Part shown: one piece after another, positions 35,016-48,600 of the stretch
How the letters are laid out: each line of letters starts with the position of its first letter
Position numbering within the stretch: position 1 is the first letter of the stretch
Assembly: GCA_964016885.1 (NCBI GenBank)
Contig: OZ024744.1
Location: 115,609,302 to 115,673,301 of the forward strand
Reading direction: 5' to 3'
Origin: Eledone cirrhosa
Taxonomy: Eukaryota; Mollusca; Cephalopoda; Octopoda; Eledonidae
Length of the DNA: 64,000 bases
Translations under genes and position numbers: made by a program
The notes under the pieces: generated by a model
The model's input: only the letters and a program-made list of their open reading frames with translations
Told to the model about the DNA's origin: nothing
Database searches by the model: none

Positions 35016-38000
35016 ATATAACAGTGTCTCTCTCATATAACAGTGTCTCTCTCACATAACAGTGTCTCTTTCTCATATAACAGTGTCTCTCTCTCATATA
35101 ACAGTGTCTCTCTCTCATATAACAGTGTCTCTCTCATAACAGTGTCTCTCTCTCATATAACAGTGTCTCTCTCATATAACAGTATCTCTCTCTCATATAA
35201 CAGTGTCTCTCTCTCATATAACAGTGTCTCTCTCATATAACAGTGTCTCTCTCATATAACAGTGTCTCTCTCGCATATAACAGTGTCTCTCACTCATATA
35301 ACAGTGTGTCTCTTATATAACAGTGTCTCTCTCTCGTATAACTGTGTCTCTCATATAAATGTGTCTCTCTCTCATATAACAGTGTCTCTCTCTCGTACAG
35401 CAGTGTCTCTCTCCTATAACAGTGTCTCTCTCTCATATAACAGTGTCTCTCTCATATAACCGTGTCTCGCTCTCATATAACAGTGTCTCTCTCATATAAC
35501 AGTGTCTCTCTCATATAACAATGTCTCTCTCGTATAGCAGGCTCTCTCTCTCATATAACAGTGTCTCTCTTATATAACAGTGTCTCTCTCTCATATAACA
35601 GTGTCTCTCTCTCATGTAACAGTGTCTCTCTCTCATAAAACAGTGTCTCTCTCTCATATAAAAGTGTCTCTCTCATATAACAGTGTCTCACATGTAACAT
35701 TGTCTCTCTCACTCATATAACAGTGTCTCTCTCATATAACAGTGTCTCTCTCTCTCATATAACAGTGTCTCTCTAACGTAACAGTATCACTCTCATATAA
35801 CAGTGTCTCTTTCATATAACAGTGTCTCTCTCTCATATAACAGTGTCTCTCTCATATAACAGTGTCTCTCTCATATAACAGTGTCTCTCTCTAATATAAC
35901 AGTGTCTATCTCATATAACAGTGTCTCTCTCATATAACAGTGTCTCTCTCATATAACAGTGTCTCCCTCTCATATAACAGTGTATCTCTCTCATATAACA
36001 GAGTCTCTCTCATATAACAGTATCTCTCTCTCATATAACAGTGTCTCTCTCTCATATAACAGTATCTCTCTCATATAACACTGTCTCTCTCTCATATAAC
36101 AGTGTCTCTCTCTCATGTAACAGTGTCACTCTCTTATATAACAGTGTCTCTCTCTCATATATCAGTGTTTCTCTCATATAACAGTGTCTCTCTCATATAA
36201 CAGTGTCTCTCTCTCATATAACAGTGTCACTCTCTCATGTAAGTGTCTCTCTTATATAACAGTGTCTCTCTCTCATATAACAGTCTCCCTCGTATAGCAG
36301 TCTCTCTCTCTCTCTCTCATATAAAAGAGTCTCACTCTCATATAACAGTGTCTCTCTCTCATATAACAGTGTCTCTCTCATATAACAGTTTCTCTCCCAT
36401 ATAACAGTGTCTCTCTCATATAACAGTGATTCTCTCTCATATAACAGTGTCTCTCTCATGTAACAGTATCTCTCTCTCATATAACAGTGTCTCTCTCTCT
36501 CATATAACAGTCTCTCTCTCTCTTATAACAGTGTCTCTCTCATATAACAGTGTCTCTCTCGCATATAACAGTGTCTCTCTCTCATATAACAGTGTGTCTC
36601 TTATATAACAGTGTCTCTCTCTCGTATAACTGTCTCTCATATAAATGTGTCTCTCTCTCATATAACAGTTTCTCTCTCTCATATAACAATATCTCTCTCT
36701 CTTAAAACAGTGTCTCTCTCTCATACAGCAGTGTCTCTCTCCTATAACAGTGTCTCTCTCTCATATAACAGTGTCTCTCTCATATAACCATGTCTCGCTC
36801 TCATATAACAGTGTCTCTCACATATAACAGTGTCTCTCTCATGTAACAGTGTCTCTCTCATATAACAACAGAGTCTCTCTCATATAACAGTGTCTCTTTC
36901 TCATATAACAGTGTCTCTCTCATATAACAGTGTTTCTGTCTCATATAACAGTGTGTCTCTCATGTAACAGTGTCTCTCTCATATAACAGTGTCTCTCTCT
37001 CATATAACAGTGTCTCTCTCATAACAGTGTCTCTCTCTCATATAACAGTGTCTCTCTCATATAACAGTATCTCTCTCTCATATAACAGTGTCTCTCTCTC
37101 ATATAACAGTGTCTCTCTCATATAACAGTGTCTCTCTCATATAACAGTATCTCTCTCTCATATAACAGTGTCTCTCTCATATAACAGTGTCTCTCTCACA
37201 TAACAGTGTCTCTTTCTCATATAACAGTGTCTCTCTCTCATATAACAGTGTCTCTCTCTCATATAACAGTGTCTCTCTCATAACAGTGTCTCTCTCTCAT
37301 ATAACAGTGTCTCTCTCATATAACAGTATCTCTCTCTCATATAACAGTGTCTCTCTCTCATATAACAGTGTCTCTCTCATATAACAGTGTCTCTCTCATA
37401 TAACAGTGTCTCTCTCGCATATAACAGTGTCTCTCACTCATATAACAGTGTCTCTCACTCATATAACAGTGTGTCTCTTATATAACAGTGTCTCTCTCTC
37501 GTATAACTGTGTCTCTCATATAAATGTGTCTCTCTCTCATATAACAGTGTCTCTCTCTCGTACAGCAATGTCTCTCTCCTATAACAGTGTCTCTCTCTCA
37601 TATAACAGCGTCTCTCTCATATAACAATGTCTCTCTCGTATAGCAGGCTCTCTCTCTCATATAACAGTGTCTCTCTTATATAACAGTGTCTCTCTCTCAT
37701 ATAACAGTGTCTCTCGCTCATGTAACAGTGTCTCTCTCTCATAAAACAGTGTCTCTCTCTCATATAAAAGTGTCTCTCTCATATAACAGTGTCTCACATG
37801 TAACATTGTCTCTCTCACTCATATAACAGTGTCTCTCTCATATAACAGTGTCTCTCTCTCTCATATAACAGTGTCTCTCTAACGTAACAGTATCACTCTC
37901 ATATAACAGTGTCTCTTTCATATAACAGTGTCTCTCTCTCATATAACAGTGTCTCTCTCATATAACAGTGTCTCTCTCATATAACAGTGTCTCTCTCTAA

Positions 38001-39470
38001 TATAACAATGTCTCTCTCATATAACAGTATCTCTCTCTCATATAACAGTGTCTCTCTCTCATATAACAGTGTCTATCTCATATAACAGTGTCTCTCTCAT
38101 ATAACAGTGTCTCTCTCATATAACAGTGTCTCCCTCTCATATAACAGTGTATCTCTCTCATATAACAGAGTCTCTCTCATATAACAGTATCTCTCTCTCA
38201 TATAACAGTGTCTCTCTCTCATATAACAGTATCTCTCTCATATAACACTGTCTCTCTCTCATATAACAGTGTCTCTCTCTCATGTAACAGTGTCACTCTC
38301 TTATATAACAGTGTCTCTCTCTCATATATCAGTGTTTCTCTCATATAACAGTGTCTCTCTCATATAACAGTGTCTCTCTCTCATATAACAGTGTCACTCT
38401 CTCATGTAAGTGTCTCTCTTATATAACAGTGTCTCTCTCTCATATAACAGTCTCCCTCGTATAGCAGTCTCTCTCTCTCTCTCTCATATAAAAGAGTCTC
38501 ACTCTCATATAACAGTGTCTCTCTCTCATATAACAGTGTCTCTCTCATATAACAGTTTCTCTCCCATATAACAGTGTCTCTCTCATATAACAGTGATTCT
38601 CTCTCATATAACAGTGTCTCTCTCATATAACAGTGTCTCTCTCATGTAACAGTATCTCTCTCTCATATAACAGTGTCTCTCTCTCTCATATAACAGTCTC
38701 TCTCTCTCTTATAACAGTGTCTCTCTCATATAACAGTGTCTCTCTCGCATATAACAGTGTCTCTCTCTCATATAACAGTGTGTCTCTTATATAACAGTGT
38801 CTCTCTCTCGTATAACTGTGTCTCTCATATAAATGTGTCTCTCTCTCATATAACAGTTTCTCTCTCTCATATAACAATATCTCTCTCTCTTAAAACAGTG
38901 TCTCTCTCTCATACAGCAGTGTCTCTCTCCTATAACAGTGTCTCTCTCTCATATAACAGTGTCTCTCTCATATAACCATGTCACGCTCTCATATAACAGT
39001 GTCTCTCACATATAACAGTGTCTCTCTCATGTAACAGTGTCTCTCTCATATAACAACAGAGTCTCTCTCATATAACAGTGTCTCTTTCTCATATAACAGT
39101 GTCTCTCTCATATAACAGTGTTTCTGTCTCATATAACAGTGTGTCTCTCATGTAACAGTGTCTCTCTCATATAACAGTGTCTCTCTCTCATATAACAGTG
39201 TCTCTCATATAACAGTGTCTCTCTCTCATATAACAGTGTCACTCTCTCATGTAAGTGTCTCTCTTATATAACAGTGTCACTCTCTCATATAACAGTCTCT
39301 CTCGTATAGCAGTCTCTCTCTCTCTCTCTCATATAAAAGTGTCTCACTCTCATATAACAGTGTCTCTCTCTCATATAACAGTGTCTCTCTCATATAACAG
39401 TTTCTCTCTCATATAACAGTGTCTCTCTCATATAACAGTATCTCTCTCTCATATAACAGTGTCACTCTCT
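35015..39470. repeat. Array zone 5: blocks related to both neighbours
   Basis: It carries CGTATAGCAGG markers at 35,532 and 37,638 and the CGTATAGCAGTC/CT-run block at about 36,291, 38,457 and 39,300. The part 38,400-39,470 (called X below) reappears 6,538 bp to the right at 44,940-46,008. The part 37,190-38,400 reappears at 40,950-42,200 and 43,690-44,940. Confidence 0.75.
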
Positions 39471-42400
39471 CATAACAGTGTCTCTCTCTCATATGACAGT
39501 GTCTCTCTCATATAACAGTATCTCTCTCATATAACAGTGTCTCTCTCACATAACAGTGTCTCTTTCTCATATAACAGTGTCTCTCTCATATAACAGTGTC
39601 TCTCTCATATAACAGTGTCTCTCTCATATAACAGTGTCTCTCTCATATAACTGTATCTCTCTCTCATATAACAGTATCTCTCTCTCATATAACAGTGTCT
39701 CTCTCTCATATAACAGTGTCTCTCTCATAACAGTGTCTCTCTATCATATAACAGTGTCTCTCTCATATAACAGTATCTCTCTCTCATATAACAGTGTCTC
39801 TCTCTCATATAACAGTGTCTCTCTCATATAACAGTGTCTCTCTCATATAACAGTATCTCTCTCTCATATAACAGTGTCTCTCTCATATAACAGTGTCTCT
39901 CTCACATAACAGTGTCTCTTTCTCATATAACAGTGTCTCTCTCTCATATAACAGTGCCTCTCTCATAACAGTGTCTCTCTCTCATATAACAGTGTCTCTC
40001 TCATATAACAGTATCTCTCTCTCATATAACAGTGTCTCTCTCTCATATAACAGTGTCTCTCTCATATAACAGTGTCTCTCTCATATAACAGTGTCTCTCT
40101 CGCATATAACAGTGTCTCTCTCTCATATAACAGTGTCTCTCTCTCGTATAACTGTGTCTCTCATATAAATGTGTCTCTCTCTCATATAACAGTTTCTCTC
40201 TCTCATATAACAGTGTCTCTCTCTCATACAGCAGTGTCTCTCTCCTATAACAGTGTCTCTCTCTCATATAACAGTGTCTCTCTCATATAACCGTGTCTCG
40301 CTCTCATATAACAGTGTCTCTCTCATATAACAGTGTCTCTCTCATATAACAATGTCTCTCTCGTATAGCAGGCTCTCTCTCTCATATAACAGTGTCTCTC
40401 TTATATAACAGTGTCTCTCTCTCATATAACAGTGTCTCTCTCTCATGTAACAGTGTCTCTCTCTCATAAAACAGTGTCTCTCTCTCATAAAACAGTGTCT
40501 CTCTCTCATATAAAAGTGTCTCTCTCATATAACAGTGTCTCACATGTAACATTGTCTCTCTCACTCATATAACAGTGTCTCTCTCATATAACAGTGTCTC
40601 TCTCTCTCATATAACAGTGTCTCTCTAACGTAACAATATCACTCTCATATAACAGTGTCTCTTTCATATAACAGTGTCTCTCTCTCATATAACAGTGTCT
40701 CTCTCATATAACAGTCTCTCTCATATAACAGTGTCTCTCTCTAATATAACAATGTCTCTCTCATATAACAGTATCTCTCTCTCATATAACAGTGTCTCTC
40801 TCATATAACAGTGTCTCTCTCTCATATAACAGTATCTCTCTCTCATATAACAGTGTCTCTCTCTCATATAACAGTGTCTCTCTCATATAACAGTGTCTCT
40901 CTCATATAACAGTATCTCTCTCTCATATAACAGTGTCTCTCTCATATAACAGTGTCTCTCTCACATAACAGTGTCTCTTTCTCATATAACAGTGTCTCTC
41001 TCTCATATAACAGTGTCTCTCTCTCATATAACAGTGTCTCTCTCATAACAGTGTCTCTCTCTCATATAACAGTGTCTCTCTCATATAACAGTATCTCTCT
41101 CTCATATAACAGTGTCTCTCTCTCATATAACAGTGTCTCTCTCATATAACAGTGTCTCTCTCATATAACAGTGTCTCTCTCGCATATAACAGTGTCTCTC
41201 ACTCATATAACAGTGTCTCTCACTCATATAACAGTGTGTCTCTTATATAACAGTGTCTCTCTCTCGTATAACTGTGTCTCTCATATAAATGTGTCTCTCT
41301 CTCATATAACAGTGTCTCTCTCTCGTACAGCAATGTCTCTCTCCTATAACAGTGTCTCTCTCTCATATAACAGCGTCTCTCTCATATAACAGTGTCTCTC
41401 TCATATAACAATGTCTCTCTCGTATAGCAGGCTCTCTCTCTCATATAACAGTGTCTCTCTTATATAACAGTGTCTCTCTCTCATATAACAGTGTCTCTCG
41501 CTCATGTAACAGTGTCTCTCTCTCATAAAACAGTGTCTCTCTCTCATATAAAAGTGTCTCTCTCATATAACAGTGTCTCACATGTAACATTGTCTCTCTC
41601 ACTCATATAACAGTGTCTCTCTCATATAACAGTGTCTCTCTCTCTCATATAACAGTGTCTCTCTAACGTAACAGTATCACTCTCATATAACAGTGTCTCT
41701 TTCATATAACAGTGTCTCTCTCTCATATAACAGTGTCTCTCTCATATAACAGTGTCTCTCTCATATAACAGTGTCTCTCTCTAATATAACAATGTCTCTC
41801 TCATATAACAGTATCTCTCTCTCATATAACAGTGTCTCTCTCATATAACAGTGTCTCTCTCTCATATAACAGTGTCTATCTCATATAACAGTGTCTCTCT
41901 CATATAACAGTGTCTCTCTCATATAACAGTGTCTCCCTCTCATATAACAGTGTATCTCTCTCATATAACAGAGTCTCTCTCATATAACAGTATCTCTCTC
42001 TCATATAACAGTGTCTCTCTCTCATATAACAGTATCTCTCTCATATAACACTGTCTCTCTCTCATATAACAGTGTCTCTCTCTCATGTAACAGTGTCACT
42101 CTCTTATATAACAGTGTCTCTCTCTCATATATCAGTGTTTCTCTCATATAACAGTGTCTCTCTCATATAACAGTGTCTCTCTCTCATATAACAGTGTCAC
42201 TCTCTCATAACAGTGTCTCTCTCTCATATGACAGTGTCTCTCTCATATAACAGTATCTCTCTCATATAACAGTGTCTCTCTCACATAACAGTGTCTCTTT
42301 CTCATATAACAGTGTCTCTCTCATATAACAGTGTCTCTCTCATATAACAGTGTCTCTCTCATATAACAGTGTCTCTCTCATATAACTGTATCTCTCTCTC

Positions 42401-44939
42401 ATATAACAGTATCTCTCTCTCATATAACAGTGTCTCTCTCTCATATAACAGTGTCTCTCTCATAACAGTGTCTCTCTATCATATAACAGTGTCTCTCTCA
42501 TATAACAGTATCTCTCTCTCATATAACAGTGTCTCTCTCTCATATAACAGTGTCTCTCTCATATAACAGTGTCTCTCTCATATAACAGTATCTCTCTCTC
42601 ATATAACAGTGTCTCTCTCATATAACAGTGTCTCTCTCACATAACAGTGTCTCTTTCTCATATAACAGTGTCTCTCTCTCATATAACAGTGCCTCTCTCA
42701 TAACAGTGTCTCTCTCTCATATAACAGTGTCTCTCTCATATAACAGTATCTCTCTCTCATATAACAGTGTCTCTCTCTCATATAACAGTGTCTCTCTCAT
42801 ATAACAGTGTCTCTCTCATATAACAGTGTCTCTCTCGCATATAACAGTGTCTCTCTCTCATATAACAGTGTCTCTCTCTCGTATAACTGTGTCTCTCATA
42901 TAAATGTGTCTCTCTCTCATATAACAGTTTCTCTCTCTCATATAACAGTGTCTCTCTCTCATACAGCAGTGTCTCTCTCCTATAACAGTGTCTCTCTCTC
43001 ATATAACAGTGTCTCTCTCATATAACCGTGTCTCGCTCTCATATAACAGTGTCTCTCTCATATAACAGTGTCTCTCTCATATAACAATGTCTCTCTCGTA
43101 TAGCAGGCTCTCTCTCTCATATAACAGTGTCTCTCTTATATAACAGTGTCTCTCTCTCATATAACAGTGTCTCTCTCTCATGTAACAGTGTCTCTCTCTC
43201 ATAAAACAGTGTCTCTCTCTCATAAAACAGTGTCTCTCTCTCATATAAAAGTGTCTCTCTCATATAACAGTGTCTCACATGTAACATTGTCTCTCTCACT
43301 CATATAACAGTGTCTCTCTCATATAACAGTGTCTCTCTCTCTCATATAACAGTGTCTCTCTAACGTAACAATATCACTCTCATATAACAGTGTCTCTTTC
43401 ATATAACAGTGTCTCTCTCTCATATAACAGTGTCTCTCTCATATAACAGTCTCTCTCATATAACAGTGTCTCTCTCTAATATAACAATGTCTCTCTCATA
43501 TAACAGTATCTCTCTCTCATATAACAGTGTCTCTCTCATATAACAGTGTCTCTCTCTCATATAACAGTATCTCTCTCTCATATAACAGTGTCTCTCTCTC
43601 ATATAACAGTGTCTCTCTCATATAACAGTGTCTCTCTCATATAACAGTATCTCTCTCTCATATAACAGTGTCTCTCTCATATAACAGTGTCTCTCTCACA
43701 TAACAGTGTCTCTTTCTCATATAACAGTGTCTCTCTCTCATATAACAGTGTCTCTCTCTCATATAACAGTGTCTCTCTCATAACAGTGTCTCTCTCTCAT
43801 ATAACAGTGTCTCTCTCATATAACAGTATCTCTCTCTCATATAACAGTGTCTCTCTCTCATATAACAGTGTCTCTCTCATATAACAGTGTCTCTCTCATA
43901 TAACAGTGTCTCTCTCGCATATAACAGTGTCTCTCACTCATATAACAGTGTCTCTCACTCATATAACAGTGTGTCTCTTATATAACAGTGTCTCTCTCTC
44001 GTATAACTGTGTCTCTCATATAAATGTGTCTCTCTCTCATATAACAGTGTCTCTCTCTCGTACAGCAATGTCTCTCTCCTATAACAGTGTCTCTCTCTCA
44101 TATAACAGCGTCTCTCTCATATAACAGTGTCTCTCTCATATAACAATGTCTCTCTCGTATAGCAGGCTCTCTCTCTCATATAACAGTGTCTCTCTTATAT
44201 AACAGTGTCTCTCTCTCATATAACAGTGTCTCTCGCTCATGTAACAGTGTCTCTCTCTCATAAAACAGTGTCTCTCTCTCATATAAAAGTGTCTCTCTCA
44301 TATAACAGTGTCTCACATGTAACATTGTCTCTCTCACTCATATAACAGTGTCTCTCTCATATAACAGTGTCTCTCTCTCTCATATAACAGTGTCTCTCTA
44401 ACGTAACAGTATCACTCTCATATAACAGTGTCTCTTTCATATAACAGTGTCTCTCTCTCATATAACAGTGTCTCTCTCATATAACAGTGTCTCTCTCATA
44501 TAACAGTGTCTCTCTCTAATATAACAATGTCTCTCTCATATAACAGTATCTCTCTCTCATATAACAGTGTCTCTCTCATATAACAGTGTCTCTCTCTCAT
44601 ATAACAGTGTCTATCTCATATAACAGTGTCTCTCTCATATAACAGTGTCTCTCTCATATAACAGTGTCTCCCTCTCATATAACAGTGTATCTCTCTCATA
44701 TAACAGAGTCTCTCTCATATAACAGTATCTCTCTCTCATATAACAGTGTCTCTCTCTCATATAACAGTATCTCTCTCATATAACACTGTCTCTCTCTCAT
44801 ATAACAGTGTCTCTCTCTCATGTAACAGTGTCACTCTCTTATATAACAGTGTCTCTCTCTCATATATCAGTGTTTCTCTCATATAACAGTGTCTCTCTCA
44901 TATAACAGTGTCTCTCTCTCATATAACAGTGTCACTCTC
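39470..44939. repeat. Two adjacent copies of a 2,735-bp block (Y-Y)
   Basis: Copies are about 39,470-42,204 and 42,205-44,939. The offset of 2,735 bp holds at six spaced points, including markers CGTATAGCAGG at 40,363/43,098 and 41,422/44,157, and I saw no difference in the stretches compared. The junction at about 42,205 switches from CACTCTCTCAT followed by GTAAG (as at 38,400 and 44,940) to CACTCTCTCATAACAG. It is therefore a direct X-skipping join giving the order X-Y-Y-X-Y. Confidence 0.88.
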
Positions 44940-47900
44940 TCATGTAAGTGTCTCTCTTATATAACAGTGTCTCTCTCTCATATAACAGTCTCCCTCGTAT
45001 AGCAGTCTCTCTCTCTCTCTCTCATATAAAAGAGTCTCACTCTCATATAACAGTGTCTCTCTCTCATATAACAGTGTCTCTCTCATATAACAGTTTCTCT
45101 CCCATATAACAGTGTCTCTCTCATATAACAGTGATTCTCTCTCATATAACAGTGTCTCTCTCATATAACAGTGTCTCTCTCATGTAACAGTATCTCTCTC
45201 TCATATAACAGTGTCTCTCTCTCTCATATAACAGTCTCTCTCTCTCTTATAACAGTGTCTCTCTCATATAACAGTGTCTCTCTCGCATATAACAGTGTCT
45301 CTCTCTCATATAACAGTGTGTCTCTTATATAACAGTGTCTCTCTCTCGTATAACTGTGTCTCTCATATAAATGTGTCTCTCTCTCATATAACAGTTTCTC
45401 TCTCTCATATAACAATATCTCTCTCTCTTAAAACAGTGTCTCTCTCTCATACAGCAGTGTCTCTCTCCTATAACAGTGTCTCTCTCTCATATAACAGTGT
45501 CTCTCTCATATAACCATGTCACGCTCTCATATAACAGTGTCTCTCACATATAACAGTGTCTCTCTCATGTAACAGTGTCTCTCTCATATAACAACAGAGT
45601 CTCTCTCATATAACAGTGTCTCTTTCTCATATAACAGTGTCTCTCTCATATAACAGTGTTTCTGTCTCATATAACAGTGTGTCTCTCATGTAACAGTGTC
45701 TCTCTCATATAACAGTGTCTCTCTCTCATATAACAGTGTCTCTCATATAACAGTGTCTCTCTCTCATATAACAGTGTCACTCTCTCATGTAAGTGTCTCT
45801 CTTATATAACAGTGTCACTCTCTCATATAACAGTCTCTCTCGTATAGCAGTCTCTCTCTCTCTCTCTCATATAAAAGTGTCTCACTCTCATATAACAGTG
45901 TCTCTCTCTCATATAACAGTGTCTCTCTCATATAACAGTTTCTCTCTCATATAACAGTGTCTCTCTCATATAACAGTATCTCTCTCTCATATAACAGTGT
46001 CACTCTCTCATAACAGTGTCTCTCTCTCATATGACAGTGTCTCTCTCATATAACAGTATCTCTCTCATATAACAGTGTCTCTCTCACATAACAGTGTCTC
46101 TTTCTCATATAACAGTGTCTCTCTCATATAACAGTGTCTCTCTCATATAACAGTGTCTCTCTCATATAACAGTGTCTCTCTCATATAACTGTATCTCTCT
46201 CTCATATAACAGTATCTCTCTCTCATATAACAGTGTCTCTCTCTCATATAACAGTGTCTCTCTCATAACAGTGTCTCTCTCTCATATAACAGTGTCTCTC
46301 TCATATAACAGTATCTCTCTCTCATATAACAGTGTCTCTCTCTCATATAACAGTGTCTCTCTCATATAACAGTGTCTCTCTCATATAACAGTATCTCTCT
46401 CTCATATAACAGTGTCTCTCTCATATAACAGTGTCTCTCTCACATAACAGTGTCTCTTTCTCATATAACAGTGTCTCTCTCTCATATAACAGTGCCTCTC
46501 TCTCATATAACAGTGTCTCTCTCATAACAGTGTCTCTCTCTCATATAACAGTGTCTCTCTCATATAACAGTATCTCTCTCTCATATAACAGTGTCTCTCT
46601 CTCATATAACAGTGTCTCTCTCATATAACAGTGTCTCTCTCATATAACAGTGTCTCTCTCGCATATAACAGTGTCTCTCTCTCATATAACAGTGTCTCTC
46701 TCATATAACAGTATCTCTCTCTCATATAACAGTGTCTCTCTCTCATATAACAGTGTCTCTCTCATATAACAGTGTCTCTCTCATATAACAGTGTCTCTCT
46801 CGCATATAACAGTGTCTCTCTCTCATATAACAGTGCCTCTCTCTCATATAACAGTGTCTCTCTCATAACAGTGTCTCTCTCTCATATAACAGTGTCTCTC
46901 TCATATAACAGTTTCTCTCTCTCATACAGCAGTGTCTCTCTCCTATAACAGTGTCTCTCTCTCATATAACAGTGTCTCTCTCATATAACCGTGTCTCGCT
47001 CTCATATAACAGTGTCTCTCTCATATAACAGTGTCTCTCTCATATAACAATGTCTCTCTCGTATAGCAGGCTCTCTCTCTCATATAACAGTGTCTCTCTT
47101 ATATAACAGTGTCTCTCTCTCATATAACAGTGTCTCTCTCTCATGTAACAGTGTCTCTCTCTCATAAAACAGTGTCTCTCTCTCATAAAACAGTGTCTCT
47201 CTCTCATATAAAAGTGTCTCTCTCATATAACAGTGTCTCACATGTAACATTGTCTCTCTCACTCATATAACAGTGTCTCTCTCATATAACAGTGTCTCTC
47301 TCTCTCATATAACAGTGTCTCTCTAACGTAACAATATCACTCTCATATAACAGTGTCTCTTTCATATAACAGTGTCTCTCTCTCATATAACAGTGTCTCT
47401 CTCATATAACAGTCTCTCTCATATAACAGTGTCTCTCTCTAATATAACAATGTCTCTCTCATATAACAGTATCTCTCTCTCATATAACAGTGTCTCTCTC
47501 ATATAACAGTGTCTCTCTCTCATATAACAGTATCTCTCTCATATAACAGTGTCTCTCTCATATAACAGTGTCTCTCTCATATAACAGTGTCTCCCTCTCA
47601 TATAACAGTGTATCTCTCTCATATAACAGAGTCTCTCTCATATAACAGTATCTCTCTCTCATATAACAGTGTCTCTCTCTCATATAACAGTATCTCTCTC
47701 ATATAACACTGTCTCTCTCTCATATAACAGTGTCTCTCTCTCATGTAACAGTGTCTCTCTTATATAACAGTGTCTCTCTCTCATATATCAGTGTTTCTCT
47801 CATATAACAGTGCCTCTCTCATATAACAGTGTCTCTCTCTCATATAACAGTGTCACTCTCTCATGTAAGTGTCTCTCTTATATAACAGTGTCTCTCTCTC

Positions 47901-48600
47901 ATATAACAGTCTCTCTCGTATAGCAGTCTCTCTCTCTCTCTCTCATATAAAAGTGTCTCACTCTCATATATCAGTGTCTCTCTCTCATATAACAGTGTCT
48001 CTCTCATATAACAGTTTCTCTCCCATATAACAGTGTCTCTCTCATATAACAGTGATTCTCTCTCATATAACAGTGTCTCTCTCATATAACAGTGTCTCTC
48101 TCATGTAACAGTATCTCTCTCTCATATAACAGTGTCTCTCTCTCTCATATAACAGTCTCTCTCTCTCTTATAACAGTGTCTCTCTCATATAACAGTGTCT
48201 CTCTCGCATATAACAGTGTCTCTCTCTCATATAACAGTGTGTCTCTTATATAACAGTGTCTCTCTCTCGTATAACTGTGTCTCTCATATAAATGTGTCTC
48301 TCTCTCATATAACAGTTTCTCTCTCTCATATAACAATATCTCTCTCTCTTAAAACAGTGTCTCTCTCTCATACAGCAGTGTCTCTCTCCTATAACAGTGT
48401 CTCTATCTCATATAACAGTGTCTCTCTCATATAACCATGTCTCGCTCCCATATAACAGTGTCTCTCTCATATAACAGTGTCTCTCTCATATAACAGTGTC
48501 TCTCTCATATAACAATATCTCTCTCGTATAGCAGGCTCTCTCTCTCATATAACAGTGTCTCACTCTCATATAAAAGTGTCTCTCTCATATAACAGTGTCT
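44940..48600. repeat. Array zone 7: X block and a modified Y block
   Basis: 44,940-46,008 copies 38,402-39,470 at a 6,538-bp offset. From 46,008 the Y block starts again but carries a 21-bp insertion near 46,500 and a rearranged stretch (46,660-46,920) in which a short block is repeated. The CGTATAGCAGG marker lies at 47,061 and 48,526. Confidence 0.72.
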
